Of a stretch of DNA of 64,000 nucleotides, positions 34,341 to 45,100 are shown in pieces; within the stretch, counting starts at the first letter, position 1; each line of letters opens with the position of its first letter. Source of the DNA: Erigeron canadensis. Its lineage: Eukaryota > Streptophyta > Magnoliopsida > Asterales > Asteraceae. The translations under genes and the position numbers were made by a program. Where the stretch lies: the NCBI RefSeq assembly GCF_010389155.1, contig NC_057769.1, forward strand, positions 22,692,735 through 22,756,734, in the 5' to 3' direction. The notes beneath the pieces are model-generated. The model did no database searches. It was not told where the DNA came from and was given only the letters and a program-made list of their open reading frames with translations.

Positions 34341-35957
34341 GCGCTGACGTCATGTTGAAGATGATATGTCGATCTGAAGCAAGTTCGCGCTTATGCCATC
34401 ACGTAGAGGTTTGTTCCACGTGCTTGCATTTACACGAAGATGTCTACTTCCTTGTTTGAAGATAACAAGAAACAGATCGAGTAAAGAGGTTCCAAGTTGT
34501 GTGCATCCATATTCAAAGAAGCACACAAAACAGGGTAGTAGAAAAACCAAAAAAAAAAAAAAAATGGTATGATTCATGGAGATTTGAAGTTTGGTAGCGT
34601 TCGAAAAGTTTTCGGTCCGTTTTTGTGCGTTTTCGGCACGTTTTGGATGAAAATTTTCGACAATTATCAAAAATTTCCCATGGCCTTATTAATAAAAATT
34701 TACATGAATATCAACATTTCATGTAAATGTGTTTTCCCATGAAAATTTGGAGGGAAAACGGGTATACCCTGTTTGGCGAAGAGCTTTAAATGTTGTGAGC
34801 TCTAAGCATTTTGAAGAACCTCAAGAATGAGAGATACCGTAACCTATTATAGGTTGATTTTCAGAGTATTTGTAGAGAAAAGGGGGGAATAAAAATTTCA
34901 AGGTTGTTTTTCGATGAGATTTCTTCAGTTTTCTCAGCAAAACTCTGCAGGTTGTAGAATTTACCCAGAAATAAGGGGGAATATAACTATTCTTTTGAAT
35001 TTCTCAGAATAATTCTGCAATTACTCGAGTTATATTAGCAGCAAGGGTGTTACTCAAAGTGTTACTTAGCTCAGAGTTATTCTGTTCGGCTTAACAAATT
35101 GATAGTGTCATTGTTAAAATACTCGAGTATTGAAGATCATAGTGTTTTCAGTTTTGATTGACACTGTTTAACAAATGATCTTCTATATAGCAGTTATGGA
35201 AGCTTTTGTCGAAATATTGGATGAATGAAGTTGATCACTCGTGGTTGAAGTACATGCAGATTGTACCTTAGTGAGATCTCAGATAGAAAAGACTCCGGGT
35301 GATTGATAAAATTGTGAAGATACGAGACATAGTTAAAACTTTGTTGAAGTATTGAGATGATGAAGCTGGTTATTTGTTGTTTGAGTATTTGAAGATTGAA
35401 CCTATCTATATTCCATGATGTAAGGATAATGATCAGGCGATATATAAGTTTCATTGCGAGATTAAGATCTTTATGTGATTGGCGGTTTATATAACTGAAG
35501 GGGAGATCCGATAAGAAAGACTTCAGGTGATTAGTAGAGTTGTGGAGATACAAAACGGAGTTTGATGCTGCTATATTTGAGACAGGGTCTATGGTATTAC
35601 ATTTTGTGATGCAGGTTGTAGAGTTTCTTATCTTTGTGATAGCTAGTTGATTTGATGCTGATTGTTGGAAATTCAACTTCTCTATTATATGCCGATTAGG
35701 CAAGGAGAGCGACGATCCTAAGTGGAAGGTGGCAATGCTTAATTCGGAGGTGGCTAACAATTGAGGGGGAGAACTACAATGAAATGTGTTGGGTTGATTG
35801 GTTGTCATAGAGGAACAGGGACTTTGCAGTTTGAAGATCAAGACGGCGTCGAGTTTCAACAAGAAAACTCGATGTCATCAGCTAAGGGGGAGCCAGTGGA
35901 TTCAGGTTTTTAGGTAGCTATTGATTATCGGAGTTTATCTAGAATTGATTGCAACAG
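34341..35957 (+). other. Interior of the non-coding LTR element
   Basis: AT-rich, GGGGGA-rich on +, with low-level internal repetition near 35290-35360 and 35520-35560. No domain recognised on either strand. Confidence 0.5.
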
Positions 35958-35968
35958 AAAAGGGGGAG
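35958..35968 (+). other. Polypurine tract of the non-coding element
   Basis: AAAAGGGGGAG just before the 3' LTR. Confidence 0.75.
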
Positions 35969-35970
35969 TC

Positions 35971-36520
35971 TGTAGAAGCAATTTCTGAGAGGCTTTTATT
36001 GTCCGTCGCAATACAATTCTAGAGGCTGGTCGTGATGAAGAGAAGGCTTCATCAAGGTCGTGATGACGTCATCATCACTTCGTGATAACGTCAGCACGAA
36101 GTCGCTAATTCGTGTGAAGGAGCTTAAAGCCCACGAACGAAATTGAAGTCCAGCCCGTTTAGCAGCCTATATATAGAACACCTAGGTCTAGGGTTTCGAT
36201 TGATGATTTTAGTTGCAGCAGATTTCGTCCAACGGATCGGTGTAGAGATCTATACACCGTGTCCACCATGTAATTCATTATTATTGTCGTCTCCTTGATT
36301 GTAATCCGTAATCATTGAGATGTTTTCTATACGGATTTATCATTGTATTGTAATCGAGATGACTGAATAATAAAGGAATTCGTTTTATATCTCTTGTTCT
36401 TTGTTCAATTCGTGATTATATGTTCATAACTTTACAGAAACTTCAAAGACAAATCTAAGTGGATTCCGCACACTTAGATGTTGTTAGATCGTGATTTAAT
36501 CGGTCCAAACCTCACTTTCA
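35971..36520 (+). repeat. 3' LTR of the non-coding element
   Basis: 550 bp, same ends as the 5' LTR. Substitutions include GACGTCAGC preceded by ATA instead of ATG, which breaks the palindrome in this copy. Confidence 0.9.
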
Positions 36521-36559
36521 CCCTGTTTTGTTTAATGGGATTTGTTTTCTCGTTTGCAG

Positions 36560-36783
36560 ATTAACACACTCTAGGATATGTGTAAAAGGTTGCAAGAATA
36601 TGTCACTAGCTTGCAACAATACTGATGTTGATGATGAAATGCTTCAAATAAATCACAAATGAATTCAATGATGAAGGTGAATGGAACTATTCAGATGAAT
36701 CAGAAGTTGATATTATTTTTGATGGCTATTCTGATAATGAATATGATTCCGATATGTATGATAGGTCTTTCCTAAAGAATTAG
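36560..36783 (+). pseudogene. Exon-like remnant of an unknown gene
   Basis: Follows an acceptor-like signal (ttttctcgtttgcag). The first 33 codons are open (CVKGCKNMSLACNNTDVDDE). After a frame change near 36655 an acidic stretch (DESEVDIIFDGYSDNEYDSD) runs to TAG at 36781. This bias looks protein-coding, but I recognise no family and the upstream part is split by the two LTR elements. Could also be chance. Confidence 0.3.
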
Positions 36784-36920
36784 TTTATTATGCATTATTA
36801 CTTTTTCAACTTTTTGCATTATTTGGATCGTTTAAAGTTTTTTTGTATCTATTTGATTTTATGTAGATTTTATTTAATATTTTTCAATCTTATTTAAAAC
36901 TTTCGATATATATATATATA

Positions 36921-37394
36921 GTGAAAAGTTATTTTGAGAACCCTTATTTTTGCGAGAACTTTTGAGAACTTTTCAAATCAAGCCCAACCGATGATTATTC
37001 TTTACTTGAAAATTGTTTTTTGATTTTTTTCTGAATAACTTATGTGTAATTTTGAAGTTTATAATTGTGTGGAGGCATGAATTATCATCCGTTATACAGT
37101 TATGTGGAGATTTGAATTATTGATCACATGTGCACGAATATTGCTATGATTACATGTGATTGACTTGCATACATGTGATCATAGCAATATTCGTGCACAT
37201 GTGATCAAGAATCCAAATCTTCATATAATTGTATAACAGATGATAATCCATGCTCCACACAATTATAAACTTCATAAGTTATTCAGAAAACAATCAAAAA
37301 ATAATTTTCATGTAAAAAACAATCATCAGTTGGGCTTGATTTGAAAAGTCTTAAAGGTTCTCGCAAAAAAAAATGGTTTTTAAAATAACTTTAC
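36921..37394. mobile_element. Fold-back MITE (about 470 bp)
   Basis: Nearly the whole element is one inverted repeat: the arm from GTGAAAAGTTATTTTGAGAA to about 37163 pairs with the arm ending AAAATAACTTTAC at 37394. The centre is the near-perfect palindrome around cacatgtgcacgaatattgc. It is flanked by TATATA repeats, so the target duplication cannot be resolved. Superfamily unknown. Confidence 0.7.
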
Positions 37395-37404
37395 CATATA
37401 TATA

Positions 37405-37892
37405 TCTATATATCTATTAAAAGAGTAGTTATCCTAATATTTTAAAACCTCTTTCAATTTAAAGCTATTTATAAAAATTGACACATAAGCTTTTATCCCA
37501 TATGTCATTTTTATAAATTTTTATAATAATTATTATCTTATTTAAACATATTTAATGAATTCTAAAAATTCTATATATGGCAAAGATATTTTAATAAGTT
37601 CTCATCAAATATAAATATTAATAAACTATTTTGGGGTTTATGTAATTTGTTATGGTCATCGTTTGATTTTGACAAAAAAAAAAAATTATTTAGATTTTTA
37701 CATGTATAGTCAACTTAATCATGTTCAATAAAATTATTAACATGTAAGTTTGTTTGTTACTCACACATATAAATTATACTCGGTAATTTATAAATAAATT
37801 TTTTATCATTAAACCAATTCTTTTTATTATCCGTGTCAAAATTATTTTCAAAAAATAAATTTAATAGCATATCGTACGAGTAAAACAGCTAG
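37405..37892 (+). mobile_element. Helitron-like element
   Basis: Starts TCTATATATCTATTAAAAG and ends TACGAGTAAAACAGCTAG followed by T, consistent with the Helitron rule of 5' TC, 3' CTRR and insertion before T. AT-rich inside, no helicase gene. Confidence 0.5.
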
Positions 37893-38327
37893 TATATATA
37901 TATATATATATATTGAGACTATCCGATAAATAAACGAGCCTGAAGACTATATTATTTACAAAGAAGATGCAATCTCCTATATGTACTCCTAACCTCAATT
38001 TCAAGTGACGATTGTCCACCAGATTAAATGTGTAAATTAAGAAACATTGTAAGGCTCTAATTTCCTTTTTAATCTATCTCCTTTCTACTAATAGGAATAT
38101 TAAGGGGGTGATTAAAAGACCTCATTCACTAGACCGATCACCCTTGATTTCTTTGTACTAATCCTAATCTTTCATCCCCTAGAATTCTTCACTTTGGTTG
38201 AGGCGGCCTTTTGTTTTTCCACCACCGGGCGCCCCAACACCGCCATACACATCATCTCTTTGAATCGATTTTCATACTATATCTCTTGATCCATCTTTGA
38301 TATTGTCTATACATAATTTTATAAAAT
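37893..38327. other. Upstream region of the DUF1685 gene
   Basis: A (TA)n tract at 37893-37910, then about 400 bp of AT-rich sequence with pyrimidine-rich stretches. Promoter and 5' UTR are presumed here; no specific site was identified. Confidence 0.4.
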
Positions 38328-39391
38328 ATGTGTAACTATAAAATGAATGAAGCAATGACTACATCTTCATCATTTTCATCTCCTTATGAATCCCGGGTAA
38401 ACGATCTTCTACATCTAGATAGTGCGTCGGCTATTAAAAAGAACTCGAAGAAGATCTTTTCTAGACAATTATCAATGTCCGAGACTAAACGTGATTTAGC
38501 ATGGGAACAGAAACGTCAACAAATGCTCATTCAAGAACGAAAGAGGGAAGAAACTATTGCAAATCCTAATGACTTATGTGACCATGACCTTAATGAGCTC
38601 AAAGGTTGTATAGAGCTTGGTTTTGGTTTTGATGAAGAAAAAGGTGGTCAAAATCTAACTAAATCCTTGCCCGCCCTTGATTTTTATTTTGCCGTGAACA
38701 GAATTGGAAGCCCTACGATGAGCCCACGTTGTGTAAGTTCGTCGGGATCAAAGCTCTCTGGGTTTGGTTCATCGTCGTCGAAATCATTAGATGAAGAAAG
38801 ATCATCATCGGTTAGTAGTGAGGATTCATGGAAGATTTGTAACCCAGGTTTGTCTAGTGCATCCCTCCGTCTCTTAAAAGTGTCCACTTTTAAATTTTTA
38901 ATTTTTAAAGTTTATGTTTTGTAAGTTTGACCTTAAATATTTTTATTTATAATGTATAATATATGATGAAAGTTATATGATTTGGTAGATGTTTGATATG
39001 TTTTCATTTAGTATAACTTTCATCAAATATTATATAATGCAATAAAAAATATTTATGGTCAAATACAAAGAAAGACTTTGACAAAGTAAACAAATGGCTC
39101 AAATAAATTTCTTTATGACTAATTTTCTTTCTTTATGATTATTAATTACCAAAAATATGTCATGTAACTTCGATCATCTTGTTTTAAAAGCAAAATTGAA
39201 GTGTATGTCGTCCCTTATTCTAAGTCCATCTAATCTAGTACTATTATAAATTTCCAAAACAAAATTCTATAAAGTTAATTTCGCAACTCATCATGTAAGG
39301 TAATTTCGCAGGAGAAGATCCTCAACAAGTTAAGACAAAGTTGAGGCAATGGGCTCAAGTAGTTGCTTGTTCAGTCATGTTGTCTGCATGA
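38328..39391 (+). CDS. DUF1685 family protein
   Basis: Two exons, 38328-38847 and 39312-39391 (donor GTTTGT, acceptor TTTCGCAG, phase 1), giving 199 residues. The family signature is clear: LNELKGCIELGFGF near residues 87-100, LPALDFYFAVN near 116-126, and the C-terminal EDPQQVKTKLRQWAQVVACS encoded by exon 2. Without splicing the frame would continue into an unrelated tail (LSSASLRLLKVS), so the intron is well supported. N-terminal half is Ser-rich with a basic patch (KKNSKKIF) and SRQLSMSETKRDLAWEQKRQ. Function of this plant family is not established. A second in-frame ATG lies at 38343, so the true start may be five residues later. Confidence 0.88.
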
Positions 39392-40412
39392 AAAGGAAAT
39401 TAACAATAAAGGTTTACATCAGTCGTGGAATAGAGACAAAGAGATATAGAGAATGCACGAAATCAAGCATCTCTTGAAATAAGGCGAAATTGTGAATTTG
39501 ACTTACACAATTGACATGGTATTTGCCATAGTTGAGACACTTGTCTAACCAGAGCAAATAAGGTCGATCTCTTATTTGACTAGTGTTGGTTTAGTTTGAA
39601 TGTGTATGTAAATTTTAGGATTTTAGGGGGATATACAAAAACTACATACTAAAAATATGTAAAACTCGACGAAATCAAGAATGTTATAAGATTATATTCT
39701 TATTTTGAGTGGTTTAAGAAAACAATTAAGCATTTCAATATAGTAAAACAAGTATACAACTACTTACATTAACCTCATGAAATCAAAGAAATAAAGTCTC
39801 AAAATTACAAATTCATTACATGTATTTGTATGTTAAACAAAAAGTTACATGTATTTGTAATTTATGAATTACGAGTAATTAGCTAGGGAGGTGCAGTGGG
39901 AGTGGATGTGGATATATAGCCAAGCGGTTTGGCTGGATCCAACGTCGAACATCACCAACATCCTTTGAAGCTTCATGAAAGTTGGTAAAGTACGGGTAGT
40001 AAAACCGTACAACACAAATACACAATATATATACCCCTTAGACTTTTGTATGCTCTCGTGTTTTATTTACTTTGTTCTGATTGGTTTATTTTTATTTAAT
40101 TAGAAAAATGACGAGGACAGGGTAGCAAAATTATCATTTATCACACCCATAAAAATTGATAAGAATGCTAGGTTGAAGATAAATATAGGGTGAGTCTATA
40201 TACACAATCCCGTATCATAAAATTAGAGTGGTCTTGATTTTAACAATTGATGAAAATCTTTTTATTTTTATTTTTAAATAGTTAGAGTAGCTTTTATAAA
40301 CAAATTATCCCAGCATATATACAAGAACCTTACACTCGTGACTCGTTACCAAAACCACATTGATACAATAACCAAAGAAATGGCAGTGAAGGACTTTTAT
40401 TTAATTACATAC
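39392..40412. other. No gene recognised
   Basis: 3' flank of the DUF1685 gene and AT-rich intergenic DNA. Nothing specific seen. Confidence 0.4.
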
Positions 40413-40878
40413 ATTACAACTAGAGCCGGTAATATTTGATACTGACCACGACAAAACCTTATTTTTTTCGTATTTCGTGTTTGGCCTTAACGTGTTTCGT
40501 GTCTTAACAAATCCGGACATGTTAAAACACGATAACACACGATAAGACAAGTAGTGTATATATATATGAACATGTTAAGACACGTTGAAGACCCGTTAAA
40601 GACACGTTAAGGACACGTTAAGACACGTTAAGGACACGTTAAGACACGATAAGACACGTTAAGACATTGACAGAATAAGATACGTTATCAGGTCCCTTAA
40701 CAGGTCTATTATCGTGTACCTTTTAACAAGTCCCTTAACAGACCCTTTATCGTATAATCTGTTAAAAATCGTGTTATGTTCGTGTTTGGAAAAACTGACA
40801 CGATTAGCTATCGTGTCGTGTTCATGTTTAACCTTATCGTGTTCGTGTCGGATACGATATGCTAGCTCTAATTACAAC
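40413..40878. mobile_element. Non-autonomous hAT element with 8-bp duplication
   Basis: ATTACAAC at 40413-40420 is repeated exactly at 40871-40878. The element (40421-40870, 450 bp) starts TAGAGCCGGTAATATTTG and ends GCTAGCTCTA, so TAGAGC forms the inverted ends. The interior is built from ACACGTTAAGAC/ACACGATAAG motifs; a minisatellite of the 11-12-bp unit gacacgttaag fills 40560-40665. No transposase. Confidence 0.85.
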
Positions 40879-41242
40879 TTCCACTTTCCTTAAATTGAAT
40901 ACTTCACATTCAAGCCGTGAACACATAGTCATTGACAGAATAAGACGATATTAACAATTCGATAAACTTTCTCTTCCCTTCATTTTTCCGTTCTCTCTAT
41001 CTTCCTATATCTGTGTTTGTATATAGATCTCTGAAACTTAAAAATAAGACGATATTGTTAGTTTATTTTGTTTAATAAGAGATTGTGTTTAACTAGTGTC
41101 ATTCATATCATGCATAATGCAACCTATGTTTGACTGAAAATATACATGTGATGGAATAGGTTCAAATTTACCTTTTTTATATATATAATCAGTCCGTACA
41201 TCGTATATGTATTAGAACTAGTAGATTATAAATATGATGTAC

Positions 41243-41311
41243 TTCTCATTATAGCTCAGTGGTTGAGCACCAGCTTTACATGCTGAAAGTCTCGAGTTCG
41301 AAACATGAGAA
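41243..41311 (+). other. tRNA-like sequence, pseudogene or SINE head
   Basis: TAGCTCAGTGGTTGAGCACC matches a Pol III A-box and D-arm, CAGC-TTTACAT-GCTG looks like an anticodon arm (TAC), and GAGTTCGAAAC resembles a B-box. The ends TTCTCAT/ATGAGAA are complementary, but the spacing does not fit a proper cloverleaf and the T-stem has a mismatch. A tRNA-derived SINE or a dead tRNA is more likely than a working gene. Confidence 0.4.
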
Positions 41312-42030
41312 AGACATTTTCAAGGAATTTCACAAATAAAGTGTTCAATGAAGCAGATTTGAGTCCTGCAGAGGGGGCATTGTTTTAAATATCGTGTTTT
41401 CGGACGGTTTAGTTGGGAGTTTCTCTCTATTAGGTATTGAGGGTGATGGGACTTTTTAGCGTAGACCCGGTTAAGACAACGTAAGCTAGATCTTCTATTG
41501 TGAGCAAATGATCCACACCGTTTAAAAAATAACTCCTTTAAGGTATCTGTTACCAATGAAGCCTAGACCCATATGTGAAGTTTAACTACATGGGTTTGAT
41601 CCTTCGAGGTGTCCAGATCATGTAGGGATTATGATGAAATTATTTTACCGGTATCATATAACTCATACGGGATGGGTCAATTAATATCCAATTGTGGTAT
41701 TGGGCTAGGGTTTCCCCCATTACTTTTGTTTTAAGAAGATTATATGTGTATAGAAGATTTGTGGTTGACTTAGGTTGGATGGTTTTGAAGAATTTATAGA
41801 GGTTTGTTTTAGTTGGTCAAAATTCAGGAACCACCAATAAACAATAGTTCAGTTTCTTTCTTTTTTTTACGCATTTTCTTCTTGGGCTTTTAGAAAACCA
41901 TAGTCCATATTCCATAAAAACAATAACCCAAAACCCAAGAAACCCAAAAATAACTTAAAAAAAACCCCGTTACAACACATACTGCACAGCGTACAAACAA
42001 TCCGCCCCAAATTCCAAAATTTCAAAAAAC
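41312..42030. other. Upstream region of TOP2
   Basis: May include a SINE body after the tRNA-like head; otherwise AT-rich. The stretch 41860-42194 is C-rich and is the likely promoter and 5' UTR of TOP2. Confidence 0.35.
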
Positions 42031-42036
42031 TTTCAC

Positions 42037-42044
42037 TTTCCCGC
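42037..42044 (+). promoter_or_regulatory. E2F-type site upstream of TOP2
   Basis: TTTCCCGC, a full E2F/DP consensus, 151 bp before the TOP2 start codon. TOP2 is a proliferation gene in plants, so E2F control in S/G2 phase would fit. The site is seen; its use is inferred. Confidence 0.5.
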
Positions 42045-42194
42045 TTTCTCACATCGTTTCAAATTTCAAAATCGAGATATTAAAACGTTATAATAATCCC
42101 ATCTCTATTTCAAACCCCTAAATCACACACTTTCATTTCATTTCCAAACCCTAATCCAAAAATCATCAGACACCATCTCTGTGTCTCTCTCTCA

Positions 42195-45100
42195 ATGGCA
42201 ACCGAAAACATCCGTCGTCCCTTACAATCAACCACTACCGAAAACATCCCCAATAAAAAACCCGGCCGAACAATCGAAGAAACCTACCAGAAAAAAACTC
42301 AACTCGAACACATCTTACTCCGTCCCGATACCTACATCGGATCAATCGAGAAGCACGAACAAACTCTATGGGTTTGGGAAAACGATCAAATGATCAAAAA
42401 ACCCATCTCTTACGTCCCCGGTTTATACAAAATATTCGACGAAATCCTCGTAAACGCCGCCGATAACAAACAAAGAGATCCGAAAATGGATACGGTTAGA
42501 GTGAATATAAACGTTGAAGAGAATTTGATAAGTGTTTATAATAACGGTGATGGAATTCCTGTTGAGATTCATCAAGAGGAAGGGGTATATGTTCCTGAGC
42601 TTATTTTCGGGCATTTGTTAACGAGTAGTAATTACGATGATTCGATTAAGAAAACGACTGGGGGAAGGAACGGCTATGGGGCTAAACTTGCGAATATTTT
42701 TTCGACCGAGTTTACGATTGAAACCGCTGATGGAAAACGGAATCGGAGATATAAGCAGGTATAATTTCATTCTATATCTAATTATAGTTATGTATTGTAT
42801 ATATTGATTTTCGATTAATTATTGTTGTTTGATTGTATATTTTGTGATGAATTTTTGTATATAACTTATATATAGATTGACATAATTAGGGTTTTTTGTA
42901 ATTTAGGTTTTCGATTATTGTTATTGATTGAATATTTGGGCTTATGATATGTGGATTTGGTGTTTTTGTGTGATATATGTAGAATTAGGGTTATTATGGA
43001 TTTTGGTTGATTTAGGGGTGTTTTATGATGGTGTTTGTAAAACTGATTTTACGTTTTCAAAGCTGTAGCAAACAATGCAGAAACTGTGTTTTTCAAGATG
43101 GCATTTTGCAAATTAGATAAATGTTGGTATTGATTGTATATTTGGCCTTATTGTTTTTGGTAATTATGTGATATATGTAGATTTAGGGTGTATTATAAAG
43201 TTTAGTTGATGTAGCGGTTTTTATGATTGTACTCGTATTTGTTAAACCGATTTTGTGTTTTTCAAACTGTAGTAAAACATTGCAGAAACTGTGACACTCG
43301 AGATGGTTTTGTAAAACATTGTTGGTTGATTGTTTGTGTATTTGCAAATGCAATAATTCGATTGTTGTAAACAATATCATTGGGATATGTATATCTGATT
43401 ATATACTTGATCTTGTATTGTGTAAAATATACTAATCTCGAGAAATGGTGTACAACATAGAGTAATTTGTGGTTTAGCTGTAATAGAGCTATTATACAGT
43501 TGGCTTTTTATTTGTTGATATTGATTTCTGACATTTGGTTGTTACGGGCTAGGTGTTCACTAGCAATATGGGGAAGAAGTCTGAACCAACCATCACAAAG
43601 TGCAAGAGTGGTGAAAACTGGACAATGGTTTCGTTTAAGCCTGATTTAGCAAAATTTGGCATGGAGTGTCTCGAAGATGATGTTGTTGGTTTGATGAAGA
43701 AGCGTGTGGTTGACTTAGCAGGGTGCCTGGGAAAGACTGTGAAAGTTGAACTAGATGGAAAGCGTGTTCCTCCTAAAACGTTTGAAGACTACGTTAAGCT
43801 TTATCTTCAATCGTCTACTGAGACCCTAAGGTTCATTGAAATACTCTTAACTGAAGTTTTTTTACTTGAGTTGAATGCTTAACTTTGATACTAACAGTCT
43901 GTCGTTTATTAGGCTTTATGAGAAAGTAAATGATCGATGGGAGATTTGCATTAGTATGGCTGATGGGCATTTTGAACAGGTATATGATTTTGCATTGAGT
44001 TTATAATGCATAAGCCTAATTGCTAACGTAAGCTGATATATGTTATATTTGATCTTTCTGTTTAACAGGTCAGTTTCGTGAATAACATTGCAACAATCAA
44101 GGGAGGGACGCATGTCGATTATATAACCAATCAAGTTGCCAATCACCTGGTGGCTGTTGTAAAGAAACAAAACAAGTATGCTAATCTCAAGACCCACAAT
44201 GTGAAGAACTACTTATGGGTATTTGTCAATGCTCTTATTGACAACCCTGCTTTTGATTCACAAACAAAAGAGACTTTGACAATTAAGCAAAGCAGTTTTG
44301 GATCTACTTGTGAGCTCACACCTGAGTTCTTGAAGAAAGGTATGCAGATCATTCATTTTCATTGGTGGATTTGACAAAATTGAGATATTAATAAATATCC
44401 TTGTTTTGCAGTGGCAAAGTCAGATATTGTGAAAAAAGTTATGTCCTGGGTACAGTTTAAACAGCAGAATGACCTTAAGAAAACTGATGGTAACAAGAGG
44501 GGAAAACTCAACATTCCCAAACTTGAAGAGGCTAATTTTGCTGCAACCAATAATTCTGACAATTGTACGTTGATATTGACAGAAGGAGATTCTGCCAAAG
44601 CTCTTGCGGTATGCTATCTTTGTTGTTTGATATCTATACAGTTATATGCACAATCTCTCATATTTATCATATAACATCTTGTTAATTTGTTTGCAGATGT
44701 CTGGATTATCTGTTGTGGGCCAGGATTATTATGGTGTTTTTCCGTTGAGAGGTAAGTTGCTGAATGTGAGGGAAGCTAGTCCAAAACAGCTGCAAGAAAA
44801 TGCTGAAATTCAAAACATAAAGAAGATACTTGGGCTGCAGCATGGTAAAAGTTATGACAATGTCAAGTCATTGAGATATGGCCACCTGATGATTATGGCT
44901 GATCAGGTCTGTGCCAAGTTTCAGACAGCATGTGTATATTTCATTTGGTATTGCCATGTAGTTCTGCTGATGAAATATAATGTGCTTTTTGTAGGATCAT
45001 GATGGTTCACACATCAAAGGACTATTGATTAACTTTCTTCACTCATTCTGGCCATCTTTACTTAAAGTCCCAAACTTTGTGCTGGAGTTCATTACTCCGA

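Larger units (their letters stand above)
33236..36520 (+). mobile_element. Non-coding LTR element (LARD-like), complete
   Basis: 3285 bp with 550-bp LTRs, a primer binding site and a polypurine tract, but the 2.2-kb interior encodes no gag or pol. The target duplication is CCCTA/CCCTG (4 of 5). About a dozen differences between the LTRs (roughly 2%) make it older than the neighbouring gypsy element. Leader and LTR carry the same TGACGTCA-centred palindromes as the copia copy at 17641-21853, so a copia of that family may supply its proteins (inference). Confidence 0.88.

Noticed and set aside
35194..35862. 222-residue antisense reading frame in the non-coding LTR element
   Set aside because: Low-complexity Ser/Ile/Asn composition, no domain, opposite strand to the element; produced by its internal repeats.
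41243..41311. Functional tRNA-Val(TAC)
   Set aside because: Arm spacing is wrong and the T-stem is mismatched, so a pseudogene or SINE head is more likely.
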